Part shown: positions 52,662-60,192 of the stretch, piece after piece | Numbering within the stretch: position 1 is the first letter of the stretch | How the letters are laid out: each line of letters begins with the position of its first letter | DNA from: Anaerosomatales bacterium | GTDB lineage: Bacteria > Actinomycetota > Coriobacteriia > Anaerosomatales > SLCP01 | Length of the DNA: 64,000 nucleotides | Assembly: GCA_029210645.1 (NCBI GenBank) | Contig: JARGFT010000001.1 | Span: 65,035-129,034 of the forward strand | Direction of reading: 5' to 3' | The notes under the pieces: generated by a model | Told to the model about the DNA's origin: nothing | What the model saw: only the letters and a program-made list of their open reading frames with translations | Database searches by the model: none | Made by a program: the position numbers and the translations under genes

Positions 52662-52690
52662 GTCTAGCAAGGGCACTACACCGTGGCAAG
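52662..52690 (-). promoter_or_regulatory. Promoter of the tRNA-Gly/tRNA-Cys unit
   Basis: On the minus strand TTGCCA, 17 nt, TAGACT, 12 nt before tRNA-Gly. A good vegetative promoter. Confidence 0.75.
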
Positions 52691-52781
52691 GAAGAATCCA
52701 CGCTGGTTCTGACAGCTACCGAGGATAAGTGGTTCCCGGGCGTCCTCGCATTTTGGGGGTGGCGCGGACGGCTGGAGTTGG

Positions 52782-52787
52782 TACAAT
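52782..52787 (+). promoter_or_regulatory. Candidate -10 element of tRNA-Val
   Basis: TACAAT 30 nt before tRNA-Val. No convincing -35 at the right spacing. Confidence 0.45.
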
Positions 52788-52817
52788 GTGCGTCGCTGCC
52801 CGATAGGGTGGCTGCAT

Positions 52818-52892
52818 GGGCGCTTAGCTCAGGGGGAGAGCACTTCCTTGACGCGGAAGGGGTCAGAGGTTCAAATCCTCTAGCGCCCACCA
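52818..52892 (+). tRNA. tRNA-Val (GAC)
   Basis: Acceptor GGGCGCT/AGCGCCC, A discriminator and encoded CCA. Anticodon stem CTTCC/GGAAG encloses TTGACGC with GAC at 52850-52852. T arm AGAGGTTCAAATCCTCT. Confidence 0.96.
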
Positions 52893-52900
52893 ACAGCACG

Positions 52901-52931
52901 AGGGCCCTGGACCGCCGGTTCGGGGCCCTTT
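52901..52931 (+). terminator. Terminator of tRNA-Val
   Basis: AGGGCCC pairs with GGGCCCT, with a secondary GGACCG/CGGTTC stem inside, followed by TTTC. It also abuts the 3' end of the minus-strand UroD-like gene. Confidence 0.75.
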
Positions 52932-52936
52932 CACGT

Positions 52937-53866
52937 TCAGATACCCCGTGCGCCTTCGACGAACGCCGCGAGTCGGCTGACGGGTATACGCTCCGGCACA
53001 GCCGAGCCGGGCGTTGCGATGAACGGGCGCCCTCGCATCTCCTCGGCCATCTGCGCCCCCTGTTCTCGTAGCCACTCCTCCTCGCGGTCGAGCAGGCGCA
53101 TCGAGTCGAGGTTCCCGAAGACCACGATGTGGGAAGAGAGCTTCTCTCGTGCGGTGGCCAGAGGGGTATCCGCCGTGATCGACATCCCGCCGGCACCCGT
53201 ACGGTTCACGGCATCGAGAACGTGCGTGGCCGGCCCGCTCACATGCACCACCGGGTCTGCGCCCGCAGCTCGGCTGCGCGCGAGCAGTTGCCTCATCGCC
53301 GGTAGCCAGACCGCGCTGAGTGACTGCGGACTGGCGAGTGCCGCCAGAGGTTCTCCGATCCACAGGAGTGCAGGATGTGTCTCGAGCGCGGCTTCGGTCA
53401 CTGCCAACGTTGCCTCGAGTCCGCGCTCGAGGTGCGAGTATGCCTCGCTGCTGCCTGCGAGCGATTCGACGAAGGGTTCGAGTCCGACGATCGTTGCAGC
53501 CATCGTCAGCGGACCCCACACCTGGGCGACGACCGGCAGGGAACTGCCCGCGAGTTCGGTCATCAGCGACCGGTAGCGCTCGACCGAGCGGGAGCCCGCC
53601 CCCTCGAGCGGACGAGCCGCCGCCTCAAGCGGAAGCATCGCACCGAGAACGCAGGGGGACTCCCACGACCGTGCATGGTGAAGTGCGTACTCCGGGTTCA
53701 TCCAGGTGGATGGACCGGGTCCCGCGAACGGCGTCGCCGGAGGGCCGCCGGTGACGAAGACCATCTGTCGCGGCGCTGCACGAACCATGTCCAGCAAGCC
53801 CGTCCACGCTGCGGGCCGGTCCTGTGCGTCGGTGTGTGGCCGGGCGGCGGATTCCTGCGCATCCAT
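52937..53866 (-). CDS. Uroporphyrinogen decarboxylase-fold protein (UroD/MtaA-like)
   Basis: 309 residues of the UROD superfamily, which includes uroporphyrinogen decarboxylases and corrinoid or CoM methyltransferases. SSLPVVAQVWGPLTMAATIVG, HVSGPATHVLDAV, VVFGNLDSMRLLD and the end FIATPGSAVPERIPVSRLAAFVEGAR fit the barrel. In methyltransferases the Zn ligand is HxCG; here it reads HVSG, so the Cys is missing. Nor are heme-synthesis neighbours present. It may act on a corrinoid or be a non-zinc relative; function open. Confidence 0.7.
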   Translation of the reverse strand: MDAQESAARPHTDAQDRPAAWTGLLDMVRAAPRQMVFVTGGPPATPFAGPGPSTWMNPEYALHHARSWESPCVLGAMLPLEAAARPLEGAGSRSVERYRSLMTELAGSSLPVVAQVWGPLTMAATIVGLEPFVESLAGSSEAYSHLERGLEATLAVTEAALETHPALLWIGEPLAALASPQSLSAVWLPAMRQLLARSRAAGADPVVHVSGPATHVLDAVNRTGAGGMSITADTPLATAREKLSSHIVVFGNLDSMRLLDREEEWLREQGAQMAEEMRGRPFIATPGSAVPERIPVSRLAAFVEGARGI

Positions 53867-53973
53867 GGTGTGAGTGTACCCGCGGCACGTGCGCGAACCC
53901 CGCTACCGTGATGGGTAGAAACCTGATGAGGTCACACGCTCAGCGACTCTGCGGAGACGGGGAAGGATGACAC

Positions 53974-54330
53974 ATGCTGTTGGCGAAGCGTTGGCGCATG
54001 CTTATCGTCTGCACGGTAGTGATGGCACTCGTGGTCTTTGGTGCGGCGGCGTGCGGGTCGGACCAGCCGGACACGATAGCACCTGACACCCCCGGCACCG
54101 TCGAACCGGACGAGGCCGATGGCGGCGAAGGCACCGAGGTTCCCGCTACAGACGCTGACCGCACACTCGTCGAGGCGAAATGCTCGGGCTGCCACAACCT
54201 GGACCGGGTCTGGGCCGTTGATCAGGACCGTGCCGGGTGGGAGGCGACGGTCCGCAGGATGGAAGCGAACGGCCTGCAGGTCTCGGAGGATGAGCGAGCC
54301 GCCATCATCGAGTACCTGGCCGGGCAGTAG
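53974..54330 (+). CDS. Monoheme cytochrome c lipoprotein
   Basis: 118 residues. Hydrophobic segment and lipobox (AAACG) near residue 27 give a membrane-tethered lipoprotein. A 35-residue Asp/Glu/Pro/Thr linker is followed by a small c-type domain: VEAKCSGCHNLDRVW (CxxCH heme site) and VRRMEANG with a likely distal Met ligand. Probably an extracytoplasmic electron carrier. CcdA at 43.5 kb could support its maturation. It converges on the lipid-kinase gene with a 9-nt gap. Confidence 0.85.
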   Translation: MLLAKRWRMLIVCTVVMALVVFGAAACGSDQPDTIAPDTPGTVEPDEADGGEGTEVPATDADRTLVEAKCSGCHNLDRVWAVDQDRAGWEATVRRMEANGLQVSEDERAAIIEYLAGQ

Positions 54331-54339
54331 CGTCTCCGT

Positions 54340-55230
54340 CTAGGGCAGGATCAGGCGCGTCGCGCCAGGGAGTACCCGCGCGCGCAGCGGTGTCGTCGCC
54401 GGGAGGACCTCGCCGTCGTACTGGAGCGAGAGATCCGGCTCTGCCTCGATTACCACTTCCTGTGCCGAGTGGACCTCGAGGCCCGCGGTGTGGTCGGGAT
54501 TGGCCACGAAGCGGTCGAAGAACGCACCCCAGACCGTCGGGATAAGCCCCGGAACGTTCTTGGTCCTGACGACGACGACCTCGAACAGGCCGTCCGCCGG
54601 GTCGCTCCGGTGCGTGAGCGCCAGGTCGAACTGCAACCGTGCGACGTTCATCACCAGCACGGCGATCCCCTCGGAGTGCACCGTTCTGCCGTCGATCTGC
54701 AGCGTGAAGCGCGACACGGTCGGTGTCAGGTTCTGGAGCGCGCCGACGAAGTAGGCGGCAGCACCGAGGGTCGGCTTCAGCCGGTCGGCCGCTTCCATGA
54801 TCGCCGCATCGAAGCCCGCACCGGCAGCTACGATGAAGCCCTGTCGGTGCTCTTCATCCGGGCCGTAGGTGAACTCGCCCAGATCGATGTCCTTCAGCTG
54901 TCCCTTGAGCGTGATGTGCGCGAGATCCTCGGGGGCTGCGGGCATACGCATGTTCAGGGCGAACACGTTTGCCGTGCCCGCGGGGTAGGCAAGCACGGGG
55001 ATACCGGAGTTCGCGAGCGTGTAGCAGATCGCCGAGACCGTTCCATCGCCGCCGGCGGCTACCACACGGTCGTGTTCCGTGGCATCGCGTAGCGCGCCGC
55101 CGACGTCGCCACTTCGATGGAGATCGCGCACGGTGACCTCGGCACCGCGCTCCACCAGGGCGCGGACGTACTCGTAGACGCCGGCGTCGCCCTGACCGGA
55201 CTTGAGATTGACGACGAGCAGGATTCGCAT
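54340..55230 (-). CDS. Diacylglycerol/sphingosine kinase-family lipid kinase
   Basis: 296 residues with the DAGK catalytic domain: ILLVVNLKSGQGDAG start, the nucleotide motif AAGGDGTVSAICYTLANSGIPVLAYPAGTANVFA and the C-terminal sandwich ending with LSLQYDGEVLPATTPLRARVLP. Substrate is presumably diacylglycerol or an undecaprenyl/other lipid; YegS/DgkB-type members differ in specificity. Single gene on the minus strand. Confidence 0.9.
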   Translation of the reverse strand: MRILLVVNLKSGQGDAGVYEYVRALVERGAEVTVRDLHRSGDVGGALRDATEHDRVVAAGGDGTVSAICYTLANSGIPVLAYPAGTANVFALNMRMPAAPEDLAHITLKGQLKDIDLGEFTYGPDEEHRQGFIVAAGAGFDAAIMEAADRLKPTLGAAAYFVGALQNLTPTVSRFTLQIDGRTVHSEGIAVLVMNVARLQFDLALTHRSDPADGLFEVVVVRTKNVPGLIPTVWGAFFDRFVANPDHTAGLEVHSAQEVVIEAEPDLSLQYDGEVLPATTPLRARVLPGATRLILP

Positions 55231-55343
55231 CGCAATCCTCCACCTTCGGAGCCGCCGGTCAGGATCTGTCCGGTCCGCATCATGTCACTCCTATACGGTA
55301 TTGTGTGAACGGCGGATTTACCAGCACCGACGGAAGGCGGCAC

Positions 55344-56531
55344 GTGTACGTCAGCGATAGTGGAGCGCTGCAGGAGCTCGTCTCGCTCGTCAAGGGTGCC
55401 GAGTTCGTAGCGCTGGACACCGAGTTCATGCGAGAGCGTACGTACTATGCCCGTCTCTGTCTCGTGCAGCTCGCTACCGACGATGTCGAGGCGATCGTCG
55501 ACCCGCTGGCCGTTGAAGACTTGATGCCGCTGCTGGACGTGCTGTCCGACACGCGTATGACGAAGGTCTTTCACGCGGGCCAGCAGGACCTGGAGATCAT
55601 CTGTCTCATCGCCGGCACCGTGCCTGCGCCCGTCTTCGATACCCAGGTGGCCGCCACGCTCGCAGGCTTCCCGACCCAGGTGGGCTACGGTGCTTTAGTC
55701 AGCGAGATCGCCGGCGTGAAACTCGACAAATCGGACACTTTCACCGATTGGTCCCGCAGGCCGCTCTCGTCGACACAGCTCGAGTACGCGCTCAATGACG
55801 TCAGGTACCTTCCCACTGTCTACCGGGAGCTGCGCTCGCGTCTGGAGGCCGAGGGTCGGCTGTCGTGGCTGGAGCCCGAGTTCGACCGCATGGTCGATCC
55901 GGCAACGTACGAGGTCGTTCCCGAGGAACTGTTCCGGCGCGTCAAACGCATGTCCTCCCTGAAGGCGCGTCAACTGGGCGTCCTCATGAAGCTCACCGCA
56001 TGGCGCGAGCATGAGGCGCAGCGCCGTGACATCCCGCGCAAGTGGGTGCTTGGAGACGAGAGCCTGCTCGAGATAGCGCGCAGGTCACCGCAGGACCGGG
56101 ACGCCCTCGCGTCGATCAGAGGCGTTGCTGACAAACTCGCCAAAGCGTCGTATCCGGGTGTCCTGTCCGCGGTTGCCGAGGGCCTCGCGCTGCCGCGCGA
56201 GGAACTGCCGACGCTCGAGCGCAAGCGACGTCGGCCGCTCGACGTGGACGGCGCGGTGGATCTGATGGCCGCGCTGGTGCGTCTCCGGGCGAAGGAGCAT
56301 GGGGTCGCCACCCCGCTGCTCGCTTCGCGCGGCGATCTCGAGCTGCTCGCAGGTGGCGAACGTGACGATACGCCGCTCCTGGAGGGGTGGCGCCGCTCCA
56401 TTGTCGGCGATGAGCTGCTCAGGTTGCTCGACGGGGAGCTCGTCCTCCGGCTCGCGGACGGGCGCGTGGTGGTCGACGAGTGTCGGGTCCCGGCCGAGTG
56501 TCCCGACCCCGGGAAGAGTGGGCCTCAGTAG
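55344..56531 (+). CDS. rnd: Ribonuclease D
   Basis: 395 residues. DEDDy exonuclease domain with FVALDTEFM (Exo I), HAGQQDLEII (Exo II) and YALNDVRYLPTVYR (Exo III Tyr), then two HRDC-type regions (VLMKLTAWREHEAQRRDIPRKWVLGDESLLEIAR and a second after residue 300). Trims tRNA 3' ends. GTG 55344 is chosen because GGAAGG lies 7 nt upstream and VYVSDSGALQELV is the normal beginning; GTG 55305 would add 13 residues without a ribosome site. Confidence 0.9.
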   Translation: MYVSDSGALQELVSLVKGAEFVALDTEFMRERTYYARLCLVQLATDDVEAIVDPLAVEDLMPLLDVLSDTRMTKVFHAGQQDLEIICLIAGTVPAPVFDTQVAATLAGFPTQVGYGALVSEIAGVKLDKSDTFTDWSRRPLSSTQLEYALNDVRYLPTVYRELRSRLEAEGRLSWLEPEFDRMVDPATYEVVPEELFRRVKRMSSLKARQLGVLMKLTAWREHEAQRRDIPRKWVLGDESLLEIARRSPQDRDALASIRGVADKLAKASYPGVLSAVAEGLALPREELPTLERKRRRPLDVDGAVDLMAALVRLRAKEHGVATPLLASRGDLELLAGGERDDTPLLEGWRRSIVGDELLRLLDGELVLRLADGRVVVDECRVPAECPDPGKSGPQ

Positions 56532-56536
56532 AGCGC

Positions 56537-56552
56537 TGGCAAAGGGTTTGCA
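56537..56552 (+). promoter_or_regulatory. Sigma-54 (-24/-12) promoter ahead of the YugP-like gene
   Basis: TGGCAAAGGGTTTGCA. TGGCA and TTGCA are both perfect with correct GG-N10-GC spacing; only CG is replaced by AA. It begins 6 nt after the rnd stop, in the short gap before the next gene. Confidence 0.75.
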
Positions 56553-56605
56553 CCTAGGTCGGTCTGACGTTCCGACCCCCACGACCATGACAGACGGAGG
56601 ATCAG

Positions 56606-57274
56606 ATGTTCGGTTCGTACCTGCCGATTCTCATCATCGCGGTAGTCCTGGGGCTTGCGACCCAGGGCTTCGTCAACGCCTCGTACCGCCGCTACTCGCA
56701 GGTGGCCTTGGCGACGGGTAAGAGCGGTGCCGAGGTGGCTCGCTACATGCTCGACTCCGAGGGACTCGGTCACGTCGGCATCGAGATGGTGCCGGGGCAC
56801 CTGACCGATCACTACGACCCGAAGCAGGACGTCTTGCGCCTGTCCGAGGACGTGTATCGCGGCCGGACGGTTGCGGCAGCGGGAATCGCCGCCCACGAGG
56901 CGGGACACGCCGTCCAACACGCGCGCGGGTTCGTCTTCGCACGCGTGCGCGGAGCGCTCGTTCCGACGGCACAGCTCGGATCGTCGCTCGCATTCCCGCT
57001 GATTCTCGGTGGGCTGTTCATCGGATTGTCGGGGCTCATCACGCTGGGTGTCATCATGTTCGCGGGGGCGGTGCTCTTCCAGATCGTGACCCTGCCGGTC
57101 GAGTTCGACGCATCTCGTCGGGCACTGGCCGCCCTCAACATCGGCAACGCCCTTCCGGCCGAGCAGATGAGCGGCGCACGCTCGGTGCTTACGGCGGCCG
57201 CACTGACCTACGTCGCAGCCACTCTCATCGCGGTCCTGCAGCTGCTGTACTTCCTGGGTCTCTCGCGCCGCTAG
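56606..57274 (+). CDS. Zinc metallopeptidase, YugP family
   Basis: 222 residues with four hydrophobic segments and the zinc-peptidase motif IAAHEAGHAVQHARG near residue 95 (HEAGH). The upstream DHYDPKQDVLRLSEDVYRGRTVAAAGIAAHE is typical of YugP. It is a membrane-bound peptidase with unknown substrates. ATG 56606 has CGGAGG upstream. The start of transcription predicted from the sigma-54 site leaves a leader of about 40 nt. Confidence 0.88.
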   Translation: MFGSYLPILIIAVVLGLATQGFVNASYRRYSQVALATGKSGAEVARYMLDSEGLGHVGIEMVPGHLTDHYDPKQDVLRLSEDVYRGRTVAAAGIAAHEAGHAVQHARGFVFARVRGALVPTAQLGSSLAFPLILGGLFIGLSGLITLGVIMFAGAVLFQIVTLPVEFDASRRALAALNIGNALPAEQMSGARSVLTAAALTYVAATLIAVLQLLYFLGLSRR

Positions 57275-57338
57275 CGCCGGAGGCGTCCGACCGGTCGGGT
57301 ACCATCGTGATTAGCACCAGCGGCGGAGAGGGGAGCGG

Positions 57339-58682
57339 GTGCCTGAGGAACGAGCGGTCAGCGTAAGCGAGGCGATCGCCCGCGCAAAGCGTGCTCTGGA
57401 GGGAGTGCGGCTGCGGGTTGTCGGGGAGGTCTCGGAGTTCGCCGACAAACCCGGCTACGCTGCCGCGTACTTTACCGTGTCCGACGGGGCCGCCGCGCTT
57501 CCGTGCCTGATGTGGCGCGATCAGTATGCGTCCTCGGGCGTCGTGCTGCGCTGCGGCATACTCGTCGAGATGGACGGCTACTTCTCCGCCTATGCGGCCA
57601 AGGGAAGGATGCAGTTCATCGTCAGATCGCTCTCGCTGGCGGGGGAGGGGCGCCTGCGCCTAGAGGTTGCCGAACTCGCGCGCAGGCTCGAGACCGAGGG
57701 ACTGCTGCGTCCGGAGCGCAAGCGTGAACTCCCGGCCTATCCCGCGCGCATCGGGGTGGTGACCTCTCCCCGGGGCAAGGCGGTGCACGACGTCCTGCGC
57801 ACGCTGCGCCGGCGCTACCCGCTCGCCGAGGTTCTGCTCGCCGGAGTCGCGGTAGAGGGCACAGAGGCGCCCTCAGCGATCCTAGAGGGGCTTGAGGTCG
57901 TTGCGGACGCCCGCCCCGATGTTGTCCTGCTCGTACGGGGAGGCGGCTCCTACGAGGACCTCATGCCCTTCAACGACGAACGAGTCGCCCGGGCGATCGC
58001 TGCGTGCCCCGTGCCGGTAGTCACCGGAATCGGGCACGAGCCCGACACGTCGATCGCCGACATGGTCGCAGACGTCAGGGCCTCCACACCCACTGCTGCA
58101 GCGGAGTCCGTGGCCCCCTCCGTTGATGAGCTCAGCGTGACGCTGCACAAGACGCGCAGGTTGCTCGGGCGCGCGCTCCAGCATCGCGTCCAAGTTGCCG
58201 AGCACCGTCTCGGTGTGCTCGTGCATCGCCCCGTCTTCACCGACTGCACCGTACTTACGGGCCCTGCTGCCCAGGCACTCGACCAGGCAGGCATCGCGCT
58301 GCGCCGTGCGCTTCCCGTGCGACTCGAACGCGAGGACGAGCGGTTGACCCGGATCGCGGATGACCTGACCCTCATCGGCACACGGATGCTCCCGCAGGTG
58401 AGCGAGCGCGTTTCGCGATCGGGTCGTGATCTGGAGCGCCTCGGGCCACGATTGGTCGAGCGCGCCACCGACTCGGTCGGCCAGGCTGCCGCTCGGCTGC
58501 ACGACCTGTCGCCGGTGGCGATACTGGGCAGGGGCTATGCGGTATGCCGGACGTCCGACGAAGGACGCGTGCTCAGGTCTGCGGCAGAGGTCTCCACCGG
58601 CGACCGGGTCACGGTCACGCTCGGCAAGGGCACACTCGGTTGTGTCGTCGAATCCACAGAGAAGGAGGAACACGATGGATGA
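57339..58682 (+). CDS. xseA: Exodeoxyribonuclease VII large subunit
   Basis: 447 residues from GTG 57339 with GAGAGGGGAG upstream. An N-terminal OB-fold (RVVGEVSEFADKPGYAAAYFTVSD) and the catalytic domain (PARIGVVTSPRGKAVHDVL, LVRGGGSYEDLMPFNDERVARAI, VVTGIGHEPDTSIADMVADVRASTPTAAAE) are complete, followed by a long helical region. Acts with XseB on single-stranded DNA. Overlaps xseB by 8 bp. Confidence 0.95.
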   Translation: MPEERAVSVSEAIARAKRALEGVRLRVVGEVSEFADKPGYAAAYFTVSDGAAALPCLMWRDQYASSGVVLRCGILVEMDGYFSAYAAKGRMQFIVRSLSLAGEGRLRLEVAELARRLETEGLLRPERKRELPAYPARIGVVTSPRGKAVHDVLRTLRRRYPLAEVLLAGVAVEGTEAPSAILEGLEVVADARPDVVLLVRGGGSYEDLMPFNDERVARAIAACPVPVVTGIGHEPDTSIADMVADVRASTPTAAAESVAPSVDELSVTLHKTRRLLGRALQHRVQVAEHRLGVLVHRPVFTDCTVLTGPAAQALDQAGIALRRALPVRLEREDERLTRIADDLTLIGTRMLPQVSERVSRSGRDLERLGPRLVERATDSVGQAAARLHDLSPVAILGRGYAVCRTSDEGRVLRSAAEVSTGDRVTVTLGKGTLGCVVESTEKEEHDG

Positions 58683-58911
58683 GCCCGTCTGTGCCGCTCC
58701 CGGGGAGATGTCCTTTGGCGATGCGCTGGGGGAGCTGGAAGGCATCGTTACGGCGCTCGAGAGCGGTCAACTTGAACTCGAGGAGAGTCTCGACCGGTAT
58801 CAGCGCGGGGTTGAGCTGCTGCAGGCGCTCAAGGCCAAGCTCGAGGACGCGCAGCAGAAGGTGACGGCTCTGATCGGGGAGCTGGAGGGCGAGGCAGCGC
58901 AGCCGGAGTAG
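58675..58911 (+). CDS. xseB: Exodeoxyribonuclease VII small subunit
   Basis: 78 residues. The conserved FGDALGELEGIVTALESGQLELEESLDRYQRG is followed by a helical tail. ATG 58675 follows AAGGAGG and overlaps the end of xseA. Several copies wrap the large subunit. Confidence 0.93.
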   Translation: MDEPVCAAPGEMSFGDALGELEGIVTALESGQLELEESLDRYQRGVELLQALKAKLEDAQQKVTALIGELEGEAAQPE

Positions 58912-58979
58912 GCGCCGGGAATCGGCGCCGGGTACGATACACTGAACGTACGGAGGCCGCGAGATGAGGAGGAGCACCC

Positions 58980-59342
58980 GTGGACACCTGCGTGTTCTGC
59001 AAGATTGCCGGGGGGGAGATACCGGTCGAGCCTGTCTACCAGGACGACACCGTGATCGCGTTCAACGACGCCTCGCCTCAGGCCCCCGTACACGTCCTGG
59101 TGATCCCGCGGACGCACCACGCCCATCTCGGTGATGGAGTTCCCGACGCCACGCTCGCGAGGCTCTTCGGGGCCGTTCCTGAGGTCGCGCGCCGGACGGG
59201 AGTGGCGGATTCGGGCTACCGGGTTATCGTCAACGCCGGTCCGGATGCAAACCAGACCGTGCCGCACCTGCACGTGCATGTGATGGGGGGCCGTGGGATG
59301 ACTCACGGCATGGTCTCGTTCGAGGGAGAAGCGCATGGATAG
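58980..59342 (+). CDS. HIT-family hydrolase (HinT-like)
   Basis: 120 residues from GTG 58980 after GAGGAGGAG. CVFCKIAGGEIP carries the Cys pair and PHLHVHVMGGR the catalytic histidine triad. Such proteins hydrolyse nucleoside phosphoramidates. The end overlaps degV. Confidence 0.93.
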   Translation: MDTCVFCKIAGGEIPVEPVYQDDTVIAFNDASPQAPVHVLVIPRTHHAHLGDGVPDATLARLFGAVPEVARRTGVADSGYRVIVNAGPDANQTVPHLHVHVMGGRGMTHGMVSFEGEAHG

Positions 59343-60192
59343 TGTTGAGGGAGCAGGAACGATCGCGATCGTCACGGATTCGACATCCGATCTGCCTGCC
59401 GAGCTTCGCGATGCCTATGAGATCACGGTTGTTCCGCTCAACGTTACCATCGAGGGCGAGACGTGGCTTGACGGTGTGATGACTCAGCAGGAGTTCTTCG
59501 ACCGGATGCGTGCCGCAGCCACTCTCCCGACGACGTCCCAGCCATCTGTGGGTTCGTTCGTGGATGTCTACACCGAGGCACTCAAGACCGCAGCACACGT
59601 GATCTCAGTCCACATATCCTCTGAACTGTCGGGCACCATGGCTTCCGCACACGCCGCCGCAGAACGTTTTGCCGGTAAGGTGAGCGTCTTTGACTCCCGC
59701 AACCTCTCGGGCGGCCTCGGGTTCGTTGTCATCGAGACCGCCAGGGCGGCACACGAGGGACTCTCTGTCGCCGAGGTACTGGCGCGCACGGAACAGGCGC
59801 GCGATCGCGTGCAGATGATCGTCGGCCTGGACAACCTCGACAACCTCGTCAAGGGCGGGCGTGTCGGACGGGTCGCGGCGTTCATGGGCAGCATGCTCAA
59901 TCTGAAGGTGACGCTCACCGTGAAGGACGGCGCCTTCGAGCCTGTCGCTCGTACCCGGGGCGGTAAGGCGGCTCTCGAACACACGTTGAACTGGTGTTCC
60001 GAGCGCATAGGTGACGCTCGCAAGGGAGCGTTCTGCGTGATGCACGCGCTGGCAGAGGACCGGGCCGAGTGGCTGACTGAGAAACTGCGGGAGCGCTTCG
60101 ACATCACCGAGCTCTACACCGTACCGACGGGTTCTGTCATCGCGACCCACACCGGCACCGGTTGGGGAGTGGCCTTCCTTCCTGAGCGATGA
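59335..60192 (+). CDS. DegV family fatty-acid-binding protein
   Basis: 285 residues with IAIVTDSTSDLPAELRDAYEITVVPLNV at the N-terminus and HISSELSGTMASA, DSRNLSGGLGF and GRVGRVAAFMGSMLNLKVTL in the middle, all DegV hallmarks. Family members (FakB) bind fatty acids and present them to the kinase FakA; no fakA is in the window. Overlaps both neighbours by 4-8 bp, in a HIT-degV-ASKHA chain. Confidence 0.92.
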   Translation: MDSVEGAGTIAIVTDSTSDLPAELRDAYEITVVPLNVTIEGETWLDGVMTQQEFFDRMRAAATLPTTSQPSVGSFVDVYTEALKTAAHVISVHISSELSGTMASAHAAAERFAGKVSVFDSRNLSGGLGFVVIETARAAHEGLSVAEVLARTEQARDRVQMIVGLDNLDNLVKGGRVGRVAAFMGSMLNLKVTLTVKDGAFEPVARTRGGKAALEHTLNWCSERIGDARKGAFCVMHALAEDRAEWLTEKLRERFDITELYTVPTGSVIATHTGTGWGVAFLPER

